Shown: positions 36,918-46,406 of the stretch, piece by piece
Position numbering within the stretch: position 1 is the first letter of the stretch
How the letters are laid out: each line of letters begins with the position of its first letter
DNA from: an uncultured Lachnospiraceae bacterium
Lineage (GTDB): Bacteria; Bacillota; Clostridia; Lachnospirales; Lachnospiraceae
Reading direction: 5' to 3'
Length of the DNA: 64,000 nucleotides
Assembly: GCA_902793335.1 (NCBI GenBank)
Contig: CADBCZ010000019.1
Coordinates: 1-64,000 of the forward strand
Made by a program: the position numbers and the translations under genes
The notes under the pieces: generated by a model
The model's database searches: none
What the model saw: the letters and a program-made list of their open reading frames with translations, nothing else
What the model was told of the DNA's origin: nothing

Positions 36918-38291
36918 TTACTGCCCTCGATTTTTAACAAAATTATTAGTTTCGGAAAGACTGGTCAGCGTTGCACTCTCTTTGACCTTCTTAAGATTAT
37001 TTATTCCGATACCAAGTCCTGTAACTGCAAGTATAATGCAGGTTACGATAAGTTTAATCGCTTCATCTAAATCAATATCCACTAAGAGGAAAGTTAAAAT
37101 AAAGAAAGCTATTATCGAAAATATCGTAGCAAAAATCGCAAACGAAACAGCAACCTTAGTTCTGTCATACGGCACTCCACCTATTATCTTTTCCGTCTGA
37201 CCGTTTACAAGCAAAGTATATGGAACGTCCTCATATCGGAATGTAAGAAACCATGCAGGGAACATTGCATATTCCGTCCTTAATATCTTATAATCGGGAT
37301 CTTTTTTCAAAACAGATATGTCATGAGCCTCAATCGTTTTTTCGACAGCACCCTGAAACAGTTCTCCCGCCCTTGATACAGCAAGTCTTTCAAGCTGGGA
37401 AGTATTAACATCATAAGTATCAGCATAAAAACCCGAAAGATATTCTATCGAAAAATCCTTCATATCCTTCGTGTAATATGGTTCCAATCGCTGTGATGAC
37501 TCATCATTTAACTGCCGGGATGCATCAAGCGTAAGTTTTACAAACTCACAATCTGCCTCTCGGAAATAATAGTATGTATGAGAGTTCTTACCACTTCCAA
37601 CCGTACCTTTTAAATACTGCGAATCATGGTAATATATATCATAAAGCCAGAACGGAATATAGATACCTCTTACTCTTTCTATCTCAAAATTCTTAATCGC
37701 CGCAGGAACGAAAAATCCTGAGTTTAATTTTTCACGAATACGGCTTATAGCATGCTCCTTTGTCACCGAAAATGGAATTATGTATTTCGGTTTCTTCTGT
37801 GATGCCACACGGTTAAACACAACTGTCGGCTGTCCACAGAAAGAACAGAAAGTCGAAGCTTCAACGTTATTAATTGCAACCTCTGCACCACATGAGGTAC
37901 ATGTGTAGATATTACACTCCATGGTTTCTTCCATGTCTTCGGTATTTTGATAATCTTCCTGCGAATATACATCCGTGTGGTCAAATACCGGATGGTCAAA
38001 ATCACTATTGGGATTGAAGGCGGGTTCCGGATTAAATGTCGGTCTTATCGGAGTGCTCTGCTCCACAGCTTTTTCAACAGCAGCACCGACACCTCCTCCT
38101 GCAAGTTTAAGACCGGATGTCGCAGTGGCTTCTGCTTTTTCTTCACGTTCTAATTCTTTCTGTCCGCGTTTCTCGAAATCCTCTTGAAGCTCATATGTCT
38201 CAAAGACGCTGTCACAGGCTTCACATTTCATCTTCCCTGATTCCGGATCAAACATAAGACCCGCACCGCAAGCAGGACAATCTATTATCAT
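36918..38291 (-). CDS. membrane protein with two zinc ribbons
   Basis: 457 residues. A zinc ribbon of the TFIIB type lies at residues 5-27 (CPACGAGLMF and CEACDS). After an acidic, low-complexity stretch comes a second at about 129-151 (CTSCGAEVA and CSFCGQPTVVFN). A long beta-rich region follows (YIPFWLYDIYYHDSQYLKG), and two hydrophobic helices lie near 390-440. This matches uncharacterised TFIIB-zinc-ribbon membrane proteins in clostridia. Metal binding is supported by the Cys pairs; function is unknown. Confidence 0.75.
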   Translation of the reverse strand: MIIDCPACGAGLMFDPESGKMKCEACDSVFETYELQEDFEKRGQKELEREEKAEATATSGLKLAGGGVGAAVEKAVEQSTPIRPTFNPEPAFNPNSDFDHPVFDHTDVYSQEDYQNTEDMEETMECNIYTCTSCGAEVAINNVEASTFCSFCGQPTVVFNRVASQKKPKYIIPFSVTKEHAISRIREKLNSGFFVPAAIKNFEIERVRGIYIPFWLYDIYYHDSQYLKGTVGSGKNSHTYYYFREADCEFVKLTLDASRQLNDESSQRLEPYYTKDMKDFSIEYLSGFYADTYDVNTSQLERLAVSRAGELFQGAVEKTIEAHDISVLKKDPDYKILRTEYAMFPAWFLTFRYEDVPYTLLVNGQTEKIIGGVPYDRTKVAVSFAIFATIFSIIAFFILTFLLVDIDLDEAIKLIVTCIILAVTGLGIGINNLKKVKESATLTSLSETNNFVKNRGQ

Positions 38292-38387
38292 GGTGTAATC
38301 CCCCTATAACTCAAAATAAAAACCTCTCTAATTCTATCATACAAGGTTAAAAATGGAAATACTAAAATATCAGCTCTTACTTATCCC

Positions 38388-38685
38388 CTACTTTTCCATT
38401 CCAACCACAATTATATCGTTATCATATTTTTCAATTAATTCCCTCTTTATCAAACTCATTTAATATTGATTCCCTGTAAATATCATTACCTATAAGAGAT
38501 AGCACATCCACTTTCGAACCCAAAGTATTCAATGCTTTTGTCACATTGTACCCAACTCCCGATATAGAAGTTTCCACACCAAAGAATCTGTAGTCAATCG
38601 GTGAATACTCTATCGGGAATTCATCAATCGCTACTGTTGTTTCTATATTTACCAAACCTGAAATCACTATTTTTTCATAAAGCAT
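38388..38685 (-). pseudogene. PfkB-family sugar kinase remnant
   Basis: An 84-codon frame (38685-38431) encodes the N-terminus of a ribokinase/PfkB protein: VISGLVNIETTVAIDEFPI, SGVGYNVTKALNTLGSKVDV and LIGNDIYRESILNEFDKEGI. It then stops. In another frame directly after, LIEKYDNDIIVVGMEK resembles a later part of the same family before its own stop at 38388. An internal deletion with a frameshift explains both. The remaining two thirds, with the catalytic Asp and ATP site, are gone. 38686-39040 holds no gene, only AT-rich DNA and the higBA promoter. Confidence 0.7.
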
Positions 38686-38989
38686 ATTACCTCCCGCTTT
38701 TTGTTTATACGAGAGTATACAACTTAAAAGTACAAATAGGCTTGCAAAATACTATTAAAAAGAGACTCTATCCTATCATACATATCGATAATCGAACACC
38801 AATACAGAATAATAACGATATTAATTATATTATTATTGACATTTACAAGATCATTCTTTATTATGTGCATAAACACGCGAAACACATTCCTTTTCTATAA
38901 TTTTATTCTACTATTCTAAATAGATATATTAAATTCCCCAACGAAATCCATAGATTGAAAAACTACAAAAATAAGAAAAGCAGGATATA

Positions 38990-39027
38990 TTGACAACAAT
39001 ACGTTGATTATGCTATATATAGCATAA
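38990..39027 (+). promoter_or_regulatory. higBA promoter with overlapping 20-bp palindrome
   Basis: TTGACA at 38990-38995 is followed after 18 bp by TATATA. TTATGCTATATATAGCATAA at 39008-39027 is a perfect 20-bp palindrome covering the -10 region. GAGAGGAG follows before the higB ATG. The palindrome is the natural operator for the antitoxin encoded downstream. Confidence 0.75.
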
Positions 39028-39040
39028 AGAGAGGAGTTTT

Positions 39041-39406
39041 ATGTCACAATATAAAGTGGATTTTTATAAAGAAGCAGATGGTAAAAAACCACTAGGAACA
39101 TTTATCAAATCACTTGATATCAGGATGAAAGCAAAAGTGGTTGCCAGTCTTTCTCTTCTTGAAGAATATGGCAATATGGCAAGAGAACCCTTAAGCAAAC
39201 ATCTAGAAGATGGAATATTCGAATTAAGGGTAATCGAAAGTAAAAATATTGTAAGAATATTGTATTTTTTTGATTGTGATCGAATAATAATTGCAACAAA
39301 TGGTTTTATAAAAACGACTAATAAAACACCACGTAGTGAAATCAGTCTAGCAAAACAAAGGAGAGCTATTTATTTTAGCAGAAAGGAGGCAAGTAAAAAT
39401 GAGTGA
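39041..39406 (+). CDS. higB: HigB-type (RelE/Gp49-like) toxin
   Basis: 121 residues. VDFYKEADGKKPLGTFIKSL, LLEEYGNMAREPLSKHLEDG and the core IFELRVIESKNIVRILYFF are those of phage-derived Gp49-like HigB ribonuclease toxins. It ends in an alternating basic helix. The toxin comes before the antitoxin and overlaps it by 8 bp, the usual higBA order. Members cut mRNA at the ribosome when free. The chain looks intact. Confidence 0.85.
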   Translation: MSQYKVDFYKEADGKKPLGTFIKSLDIRMKAKVVASLSLLEEYGNMAREPLSKHLEDGIFELRVIESKNIVRILYFFDCDRIIIATNGFIKTTNKTPRSEISLAKQRRAIYFSRKEASKNE

Positions 39407-39689
39407 CCTACAACAGTTAAAAGATGAATTAATGCAGAATCCCGAATTTAGAAAAGAGTACGAATCCCTACAACCAGAAATGGATATTACAAGGGTATTA
39501 TTGAATGCACGTATAAAAGCAGGATTATCTCAAATGGAGCTTGCAGAAAAAACAGGAATAAGTCAGGCCGACATAAGCAGATTAGAAAATGGAACAAGAA
39601 ATCCTAGTCTTGCATTACTCAAACGACTTGCAACCGCAATGGACAGTACATTAAAAATCGAGTTTATACCCAATCAAAAATTAATATAA
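39399..39689 (+). CDS. higA: HigA-type XRE antitoxin
   Basis: 96 residues, ATG inside the higB end with AGAAAGGAGG before it. Helix-turn-helix at about 33-70: ARIKAGLSQMELAEKTGISQ and DISRLENGTRNPSLALLKRL. The N-terminal 30 residues probably bind the toxin. It neutralises HigB and should repress the operon through the upstream palindrome. Typical length for the family. Confidence 0.87.
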   Translation: MSDLQQLKDELMQNPEFRKEYESLQPEMDITRVLLNARIKAGLSQMELAEKTGISQADISRLENGTRNPSLALLKRLATAMDSTLKIEFIPNQKLI

Positions 39690-39704
39690 GCAATTGCTTT
39701 TTTT
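39689..39704 (+). terminator. short terminator after higA
   Basis: AAGCAATTGCTT, a 12-bp palindrome at 39689-39700, runs into TTTT immediately after the higA stop. Confidence 0.45.
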
Positions 39705-39712
39705 GCAACACA

Positions 39713-39742
39713 AAAGGTCAGGCATAACAGCCTGACCCTTTG
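39713..39742. terminator. terminator between convergent higA and paaK-type genes
   Basis: GGTCAGGC (39716-39723) pairs with GCCTGACC (39730-39737), with outer A and T runs on both sides. It serves the minus-strand ligase gene and possibly higBA. Confidence 0.75.
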
Positions 39743-39767
39743 TATTTTATTATACATATTATTTATA

Positions 39768-41090
39768 TTACTTCTTAAACTGACTCTCTTCATAAAGCGA
39801 TCTCTTATCAATGATACGAACCGCCTTACCCTCACTTCTCGGAACTGTCTTAGGCTCAACAAGATGAACTCCTACTACAATGCCAAGCATAGACTTAAGA
39901 GCAGAAACCAACTTCTTCTCTCTTGCTGCTTTATCTGCATCATCAACCGGTGCGTTATCCGGAAGCCATTCAACATCACAATCTATAGTATCACTGTTAC
40001 CTACGCGGTCTACAGTAAGCTGATAATTAGCTTCATAACCCTTGTTAAGAAGAACTGTTTCTATCTGTGAAGGGAATACGTTGACACCCTTAACTACCAT
40101 CATATCATCGCTTCTTCCAAGCGGTTTGCTCATACGGATATGAGTACGTCCGCAAGAACATTTCTCTCTTGAAAGCACACAGATATCACGTGTTCTGTAA
40201 CGAAGAAGTGGGAAAGCTTTCTTTGTAATACAGGTAAATACAAGCTCACCCTTCTCACCTTCAGGAAGAACCTCTCCTGTTACAGGATTGATTATCTCGG
40301 CAATGAAATGATCCTCGTTAATATGCATTCCACGTTGCTCTGAACACTCATAAGAAACGCCGGGACCTGAAATCTCGGTAAGACCATAGATATCATATGC
40401 CTTGATTCCAAGTGATTGTTCTATATTGTGGCGCATCTCCTCAGTCCATGACTCTGCACCGAAGATACCTGACTTTAATTTCAACTGATCCTTAACTCCA
40501 CGTTCTTTGATACTCTCACCTAAAAATGCTGCGTAAGAAGGAGTACAACAAAGAATTGTAGAACCCAAGTCCGCCATAAACTGTATCTGACGATCAGTAT
40601 TACCTGAAGACATCGGAATTGTTAGACATCCAAGCTTATGAGAACCACCGTTAAGACCGGCACCTCCTGTAAACAGACCAAAACCATAACTTACCTGAAC
40701 AACATCCTCAGTTGTTGCTCCCGCTGCAACTAACGCTCTTGAACAACATGTATCCCATATATCAAGATCATTCTGTGTATAAAATGATACAACACGACGA
40801 CCTGTAGTACCACTGGTCGAATGTATTCTTACTACATCATTAAGAGGCACACCCAATAATCCGTACGGATACTGATCTCTAAGATCTTCCTTTGTTATGA
40901 ATGGAAGCTTATGCAAGTCCTCTATTCCATTAATATCTTCCGGCTTAACGCCCGCCTCGTCCATTCTCTCACGATAGAAAGCAACATTATCATATACATG
41001 CTTTACCTGCTCTGTTAACCGGTCACTCTGAAGTTTCTTGATTTCCTCTACCGGCATGGTCTCGATTTCCGGATTAAAATAATTTCCCAT
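39768..41090 (-). CDS. phenylacetate-CoA ligase family protein
   Basis: 440 residues. The adenylation P-loop IHSTSGTTGRRVVSFYTQND, DIYGLTEISGPGVSYEC and the C-terminal LGRSDDMMVVKGVNVFPSQI match PaaK-type AMP-forming ligases. In anaerobic gut Firmicutes these activate phenylacetate or indoleacetate, usually beside indolepyruvate ferredoxin oxidoreductase; that gene is not here, so the substrate is uncertain. GGAGA precedes the ATG. Its first 29 codons and leader are duplicated near 43.8 kb. Confidence 0.9.
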   Translation of the reverse strand: MGNYFNPEIETMPVEEIKKLQSDRLTEQVKHVYDNVAFYRERMDEAGVKPEDINGIEDLHKLPFITKEDLRDQYPYGLLGVPLNDVVRIHSTSGTTGRRVVSFYTQNDLDIWDTCCSRALVAAGATTEDVVQVSYGFGLFTGGAGLNGGSHKLGCLTIPMSSGNTDRQIQFMADLGSTILCCTPSYAAFLGESIKERGVKDQLKLKSGIFGAESWTEEMRHNIEQSLGIKAYDIYGLTEISGPGVSYECSEQRGMHINEDHFIAEIINPVTGEVLPEGEKGELVFTCITKKAFPLLRYRTRDICVLSREKCSCGRTHIRMSKPLGRSDDMMVVKGVNVFPSQIETVLLNKGYEANYQLTVDRVGNSDTIDCDVEWLPDNAPVDDADKAAREKKLVSALKSMLGIVVGVHLVEPKTVPRSEGKAVRIIDKRSLYEESQFKK

Positions 41091-41176
41091 TGGTCTGTCT
41101 CCTTATCATATATAGAACATTTAATGTATATTATATACTTTGCAAATGTGCATAACATGTGAATTATATCATTTTA
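41026..41176. repeat. source copy of duplicated ligase 5' end
   Basis: This stretch covers the first codons of the ligase gene, its leader and the first bases after. It recurs at 43777-43927 with an offset of exactly 2751 bp and only scattered mismatches, about 85-90 percent identical by eye. The two copies are direct repeats flanking the lacI and MATE genes. Confidence 0.85.
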
Positions 41177-42204
41177 TTATCGCTATCACAATCATTTTTT
41201 ATATATTTTCTGACACTTTCTCTTTCTATTAATTGCACAGGAACACATACGCTCTCTGAATAATCCGGATTTTTTATCATCTCAAGAAGAAGTTCTATGG
41301 CTTTTTTCGACCTTAGTGAATTATCCTGCTCAACTGAAGTAAGCGATGGAATAACCTTAAGACAGTCATCACTTCCATCAAAACCAACCAAAGAAATATC
41401 TTCAGGAACCCTAACATTGTGAGCCTTTAGAAAAGTCATCAAGTCAATGGCATAATAGTCTGATACAGCAAACACGGCAGAGCATTGCATCAAACATTCA
41501 AGTTTTTCCTCATAGAACTGATACCTTTCTTTCGCTGTCATCGGAATTAACAGAAAATCAGCCTTTCTTTCTAAGCCCTCACATAATCCCTCATATCTGG
41601 TAATATCCATGCCCGTTTCATTATCCGAAATACATAAAACCTTAGAATGCCCCATACTTTTAAGATAAGCTCCCGCCTGTCTTCCACCATCATAATCATC
41701 TATGGTAATATTGCTTATCCTTTCATTCTCCGTCATAATTCCATCGTACACTACAATAGGGATGCGGATATGGTCACGAAGATTCTGATATTCACCCTCG
41801 CAAAAACCGATAATTATAAGTCCATCCAGATTCCACATCGAAGCAAATCTGACAAGCTCCATAATATCTGTCACCTTTTTAAGCATCATATAATAACCGG
41901 CATTTTCTATCTCATCCGACAAATAATTAACAGCAGCACTGATAAACGGATCCTGTATCACCTTACCTTCGTACTTCTTGTGATCATTTACCACAACACC
42001 CACTATCCTTGAATTGTTCCTGGCAAGTAAAGTTGCAGCCATATTGGGTATGTATCCGCTCTCCTCAAGCTTCTTTTCAACCCTCTTTACCGTTGCATCC
42101 GAAATCTTCTTCGTCTTGCCATGAAGCACATTAGATACGGTCGCTGTGCTTAATCCGAGTTCATCTGCTATATCAATTATTCTGACCTTGTTTTCATCCC
42201 ACAT
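41164..42204 (-). CDS. LacI-family transcriptional regulator
   Basis: 346 residues. The helix-turn-helix (VRIIDIADELGLSTATVSNV) and hinge (GYIPNMAATLLARNNSRIVG) are typical, followed by the periplasmic-binding-protein-like sensor domain. It starts 12 bp after the MATE pump gene on the same strand, so may regulate it; the ligand is not evident. GGAATGTGGG lies at the start. Effector-type residues cannot be assigned without a model. Confidence 0.9.
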   Translation of the reverse strand: MWDENKVRIIDIADELGLSTATVSNVLHGKTKKISDATVKRVEKKLEESGYIPNMAATLLARNNSRIVGVVVNDHKKYEGKVIQDPFISAAVNYLSDEIENAGYYMMLKKVTDIMELVRFASMWNLDGLIIIGFCEGEYQNLRDHIRIPIVVYDGIMTENERISNITIDDYDGGRQAGAYLKSMGHSKVLCISDNETGMDITRYEGLCEGLERKADFLLIPMTAKERYQFYEEKLECLMQCSAVFAVSDYYAIDLMTFLKAHNVRVPEDISLVGFDGSDDCLKVIPSLTSVEQDNSLRSKKAIELLLEMIKNPDYSESVCVPVQLIERESVRKYIKNDCDSDNKMI

Positions 42205-42216
42205 TCCAACATTCCT

Positions 42217-43539
42217 CTACTCAATTGTATTCATCCACTTTCTGCTTCTGAACATATAAAATGAGATTATCAGTCTGACCACTTCCTCTTGTGACAGGAT
42301 AAAATATGTCCAGACTATAGAAAGCTTAAGATATAATCCGGTAAACAATCCAAGTGGCACACCAATAAGCCAGGTTCCTAATATGTCAATAATCATTATG
42401 TACTTAGTTCTGCCACCGCTTCTAATTATACCGCCTCCAAGTATCATATTCAGAACTTTAACCGGAGCTAAAATTGCAAATGTTATCAGAAGCATTGAAC
42501 CTATTGTTTTAACATCCGCATCTACATTATACAATGATGTGTAAAGCTTTCCAACAAGAACTATCACAGCAGATAAAACAACCGAACATACAAAACCATA
42601 TACACACAACTTCTTGGATTCATTATAAGCTTTGTCATATTTCTGTTCACCAAGTCTTTTTCCAATAAGTATACCCGCAGCTTGAGACAGTCCCGACAGC
42701 GCCCCCATGAAAAGTCCCTGAACCGGTCCGGTAAGAGACATTCCGGCAAGCTCACTCGTACCCATATGACCATATATAAATGTATTCACATTTTGTCCTG
42801 TAGTCCATAACAATTCATTAAGAACAATCGGTATTAACATAGCTGAATACTGCATCACTTCTGCTCTACTCATATGAATATCAAACTTGAAATCACATAC
42901 TTTTTTATAACAGATTATCATCAAAATAAGATTGATAACCTGTGATATCACACTGGCAACTGCCGCACCGCGAATACCCATAGCCGGTAATCCCATTCGT
43001 CCAAATATTAGGACGTAATTAAGTCCTGTGTTGATAATAGCTGCTGCACCGCTTATATATAGCGGATATTCGGAATGATTACGGCACCTTAAGTGTACCG
43101 CAAGCAGAGTTGATATTCCGGAAAGCGGATAGATAAATGATACAATCCGGATATAGCTTTCCGCACTGTCTATTACTGCTGTATCCCGTGTGTATATTGC
43201 CGAAAGCATTCCCGGAATAAACAGACAAACCAGAGTTGTTAGAAGTGCAATAGCCATCATGACGCACATATTCACAGACATGCTGACATGAATTTTCTCC
43301 TTATCTTGCTTGCCTATATACTGGGATACCATTATTCCTGTAACCGTTGCAACCGCTCCGCTGACAAACGTGAATATGAATCCCGGTTTACTTCCGACCT
43401 CGACCGCAGCTATAGCGGTTTTTCCGAGTTGTCCGACCATCAACTGGTCTACCATTGAAAAAGAAGATTGCAACATCGCCTGTATTGCTACAGGAATGGC
43501 AATCTTCATTGAAGTTCTGATAAATGATTCTTTTGCCAT
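42217..43539 (-). CDS. MATE-family efflux transporter
   Basis: 440 residues from the ATG at 43539, chosen because CCGGAGG precedes it; the frame opens 27 bases earlier. Twelve membrane helices in two halves. N-terminal AIQAMLQSSFSMVDQLMVGQ and the matching repeat (LNELLWTTGQNVNTFIYGHM) are typical of the DinF/NorM-like superfamily. It exports a cationic compound or drug using a sodium or proton gradient; the substrate is unknown. It is followed closely by the LacI gene, an unusual partner. Confidence 0.9.
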   Translation of the reverse strand: MAKESFIRTSMKIAIPVAIQAMLQSSFSMVDQLMVGQLGKTAIAAVEVGSKPGFIFTFVSGAVATVTGIMVSQYIGKQDKEKIHVSMSVNMCVMMAIALLTTLVCLFIPGMLSAIYTRDTAVIDSAESYIRIVSFIYPLSGISTLLAVHLRCRNHSEYPLYISGAAAIINTGLNYVLIFGRMGLPAMGIRGAAVASVISQVINLILMIICYKKVCDFKFDIHMSRAEVMQYSAMLIPIVLNELLWTTGQNVNTFIYGHMGTSELAGMSLTGPVQGLFMGALSGLSQAAGILIGKRLGEQKYDKAYNESKKLCVYGFVCSVVLSAVIVLVGKLYTSLYNVDADVKTIGSMLLITFAILAPVKVLNMILGGGIIRSGGRTKYIMIIDILGTWLIGVPLGLFTGLYLKLSIVWTYFILSQEEVVRLIISFYMFRSRKWMNTIE

Positions 43540-43639
43540 TATTATTTCCTCCGGGTAGTTGTACATTTATTGTATAAATATTATTAGTACAAAACCCTAT
43601 TAATGGCAATAGGTTAATCGCGTAACCTACACCAGTATA

Positions 43640-43760
43640 TTATACTGCAAAATACTCCGCTTTCTTCTTTTCATTAAAAACAATTAAGTTTCCATTATCA
43701 ATATAATACATAGTGTCGCAAAGTCTTTCCAAATATTCATGTTGATGACTTGTTAACCTG
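43640..43760 (-). pseudogene. C-terminal scrap of an ABC transporter ATPase
   Basis: Read on the minus strand to the stop at 43640, the frame gives RLTSHQHEYLERLCDTMYYI and NGNLIVFNEKKKAEYFAV, the H-loop and tail of an ABC ATPase. Nothing of the Walker A or signature remains; the sequence upstream switches into the duplicated ligase fragment. Remnant only. Confidence 0.65.
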
Positions 43761-43841
43761 TTCTTTTAAACAATCGCTCTGGAGTTTCTTGATATCCTCT
43801 ACCGGCATGGTCTCGATTTCTGGATTGAAATAATTTCCCAT
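43737..43841 (-). pseudogene. duplicated N-terminal fragment of the phenylacetate-CoA ligase gene
   Basis: With its own ATG and ribosome site, this 34-codon frame starts MGNYFNPEIETMPVEDIKKL, matching the first 29 residues of the ligase at 41090 with few changes, then runs out of homology and stops. The leader upstream is also duplicated, so it may still be transcribed. Confidence 0.75.
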
Positions 43842-43927
43842 TGGTCTGTCTCCTTATCTTATATATAACATTTGATATAGTATATACCTTTTAAATATGC
43901 ATAACATGTGAGTTATATCACCTTATT
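43777..43927. repeat. second copy of duplicated ligase 5' end
   Basis: Diverged direct repeat of 41026-41176. The break with homology lies inside the small ligase fragment, where the ABC ATPase scrap begins. The rest of 43928-44036 is AT-rich with no gene. Confidence 0.85.
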
Positions 43928-44036
43928 TTTTCTCGCATCTATTTTTTGATTATACGCAACACCGTTCAACATCATTTCTTTGAGCATGCGCACTATTACA
44001 CAGCAAATTTTGAACTAACCCAATGGAAAAACACAA

Positions 44037-44771
44037 TTATACGAAGTCATATTTTTTTTTATTTAACCGCAACAATTCCAATAAGATTACGCATTCTGCC
44101 ATCATGGTCAATATTATCATCCAACCATAATACGCATTAATTGGCAAATCAATGCGTATCATATCGCTCCATTGCTGAAAAGCCATCATCTTATAAATAA
44201 ATTTTATCATTATAATTTTATCATCTACTAAAAATGATTGTAAGACAATCTCTATCACAAAAAACCTTAAAAATCCCACAACACCTCCCCAAATTCCGTT
44301 TTTACAAAGCATTACATACATTATAGTAGCTGTACAAATATGCATATGTACCACACACAATAAAATGATCCTCCAAACATACGTTAGCGTAAAATTATCC
44401 ACCAAAAGAAACAGATAAAACAATATGCACATCGTATATACTAAAGGTACAATCAACCCACATGTAATTGTTTTCGCTATTGCAATTCGACAGATACCAT
44501 ATTCTCTAACCACTTCATAATTAATTGTCTTATATCGATATTCTCTCCCTACATAAATAGCAATCAAAATAATAAACGATAACAGTATATACAAATATGC
44601 GGATGATATCGAACTCCATATTGCAACATTACTAACAGAACTCCTAACAGTGTAAATATTCACATAACACATTAATACCAAGACAATTGGAATAATTACA
44701 AAATACTTGGTAATCTCTAATGAATGAATAAAACGATACCCCTCAATTTTGCATAATCTAAACGTTTTCAT
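44037..44771 (-). CDS. ABC-2 type permease, second membrane subunit
   Basis: 244 residues with six hydrophobic segments, for example YFVIIPIVLVLMCYVNIYTV. GREYRYKTINYEVVREYGIC is the cytoplasmic loop seen in lantibiotic-immunity and bacitracin-type permeases (LanE/LanG, BcrB). It is a paralogue of the preceding subunit, which has GREFKQKTICYEVMRGYGMW at the same place. It lies 14 bp after that gene and is last in the ABC operon. Probably forms a heterodimeric pore for peptide export or detoxification. Confidence 0.75.
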   Translation of the reverse strand: MKTFRLCKIEGYRFIHSLEITKYFVIIPIVLVLMCYVNIYTVRSSVSNVAIWSSISSAYLYILLSFIILIAIYVGREYRYKTINYEVVREYGICRIAIAKTITCGLIVPLVYTMCILFYLFLLVDNFTLTYVWRIILLCVVHMHICTATIMYVMLCKNGIWGGVVGFLRFFVIEIVLQSFLVDDKIIMIKFIYKMMAFQQWSDMIRIDLPINAYYGWMIILTMMAECVILLELLRLNKKKYDFV

Positions 44772-44785
44772 ACTCTATTATCCTT

Positions 44786-45526
44786 TTAAAAATCCTTCTT
44801 TTTCGATACCAACTGCACCATAACAAGTAATAGTGTATATTCCAATAGAAAACTGACAGGAACACCTACAAGATATATCATTGGAATTGAATCCCTCACA
44901 TTGATTACAACATTCCATTGACTCATTGGTGAAAACGCCATATATATGTCCTGTGCAAAATCCGGAAGAATTATTTCCGAAATAAAAATACCCATAACAC
45001 TAAACAACGTAAACCTTACGAACGCAAGACATCCTCCGATTCCACCGTCCCTAAACAAAATAACATATAAGGTAACACATGTACATATATGACAAAGAAT
45101 CAAAAACATTAGACACCAGCGCCCAAATGAAAATAGGTTTGTTTTACCATCCATACTTGTTACATATATCCAAATAGCCAATTGCAACAGAATTGCATTT
45201 ATAAATCCGCAAGTTAGCGTTTTAATAAAACCAATTCTCCACATACCGTAGCCACGCATAACCTCATAACATATTGTTTTTTGCTTAAATTCCCTTCCAA
45301 TATAAACCGCCACCGCAACACAAACGACAAGTGCAATAAAAATATTAGCCAATTTAAGAGTCGATGTTATCGTACCTTCTAAAGTGTTATCTCCAATCAA
45401 CATTTCCGGATCTTCTGTAGATAAAAACAACAATACACTCAACATAACCGCCACCGCTATCCATATCATACAATCCTTAAAAAAACGATACCTCTCTACT
45501 CTCCACAATTTACTCATGACTACCAC
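44786..45526 (-). CDS. ABC-2 type permease, first membrane subunit
   Basis: 246 residues, six hydrophobic segments (for example DCMIWIAVAVMLSVLLFLST). The loop IGREFKQKTICYEVMRGYGM places it with lantibiotic-immunity/bacitracin-type permeases. Its start overlaps the end of the ATPase gene by 17 bp, so expression is coupled. With the downstream paralogue it would make one transporter with the ATPase. Substrate unknown; the adjacent AgrC/AgrA-like system suggests a signalling or antimicrobial peptide. Confidence 0.75.
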   Translation of the reverse strand: MVVMSKLWRVERYRFFKDCMIWIAVAVMLSVLLFLSTEDPEMLIGDNTLEGTITSTLKLANIFIALVVCVAVAVYIGREFKQKTICYEVMRGYGMWRIGFIKTLTCGFINAILLQLAIWIYVTSMDGKTNLFSFGRWCLMFLILCHICTCVTLYVILFRDGGIGGCLAFVRFTLFSVMGIFISEIILPDFAQDIYMAFSPMSQWNVVINVRDSIPMIYLVGVPVSFLLEYTLLLVMVQLVSKKKDF

Positions 45527-46406
45527 CTACTATCTCTCTCATGTAATATGTTTCAAGTTCTACTGACTGCTCTCGAATTCCTGTAAATGTAAATCCTTTT
45601 TCAATTAATTCTTTTGATATCTCAGTAGGATTTTTTTTATCCTGAGTTAAGTAGATATAAGATTCTTTTTGAGTAACATTATCTACCCCATATTGTTGTA
45701 CTAAAAAGTCAAATACTCCAACATCATCTGTCCCAATTTCTATAACTCCACTTGTCAACCGATCAAGAGCATCTTTTGTCATCTTTTTAACAATATTACC
45801 ATTTCGGATAAAAATAAAATCCGTAGACAAGTTATATAGTTCACTCAAAATATGACTAGAAATCATCAATGTAACATTTCTTTTCTCTACCAATGACAAA
45901 AGAATTTCTCTTAAAATCACTATCCCCTCCGGATCAACTCCATTCATCGGTTCATCCAATACAATAATTTCCGGATTTCCAACTAGTGCACATGCAATCC
46001 CCAATCTTTGTTTCATTCCAAGCGAAAAATCCTTAACCTTCTTTTTTCCAGTTTGATCTAATTTTACTATCTTCAAATAATCCAAGAGTACACTATCATC
46101 TGACTCGCCTTTTATCCCTCCAATAATTTTCATATTTTCAAAAGCAGTCATTTTCTCATATAGATATGGAGCTTCAATCATAAAACTCATCTTCATTTTA
46201 TATTTTTCGAACTTCTCACCCGTCGAAACCATAATTTCACCCTCACTTGGAATTGCCAAGCCTGCAAGCATCTTAAAAAAAGTTGTTTTTCCAGCTCCAT
46301 TTGGTCCAATAAATCCATAGATATGTCCTTTTTTTATATCCACATCAAAATGATTTACAGCAACATTTTTTTTATAATACTTCGTAAGATTTGTTATTGT
46401 TAGCAT
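45510..46406 (-). CDS. ABC transporter ATPase, lantibiotic immunity / BcrA type
   Basis: 298 residues. Walker A GPNGAGKTT (near 34), signature FSLGMKQRLGIACALVG, Walker B IIVLDEPMNGVDPEG and H-loop MISSHILSEL are all intact. The C-terminal 80 residues are typical of the BcrA/LanF group. The gene starts 7 bp inside the end of the upstream truncated exporter frame and overlaps the next permease gene. It drives the two ABC-2 subunits. Both upstream promoter and LytTR-like site point to control by the nearby two-component system. Confidence 0.9.
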   Translation of the reverse strand: MLTITNLTKYYKKNVAVNHFDVDIKKGHIYGFIGPNGAGKTTFFKMLAGLAIPSEGEIMVSTGEKFEKYKMKMSFMIEAPYLYEKMTAFENMKIIGGIKGESDDSVLLDYLKIVKLDQTGKKKVKDFSLGMKQRLGIACALVGNPEIIVLDEPMNGVDPEGIVILREILLSLVEKRNVTLMISSHILSELYNLSTDFIFIRNGNIVKKMTKDALDRLTSGVIEIGTDDVGVFDFLVQQYGVDNVTQKESYIYLTQDKKNPTEISKELIEKGFTFTGIREQSVELETYYMREIVGGSHE

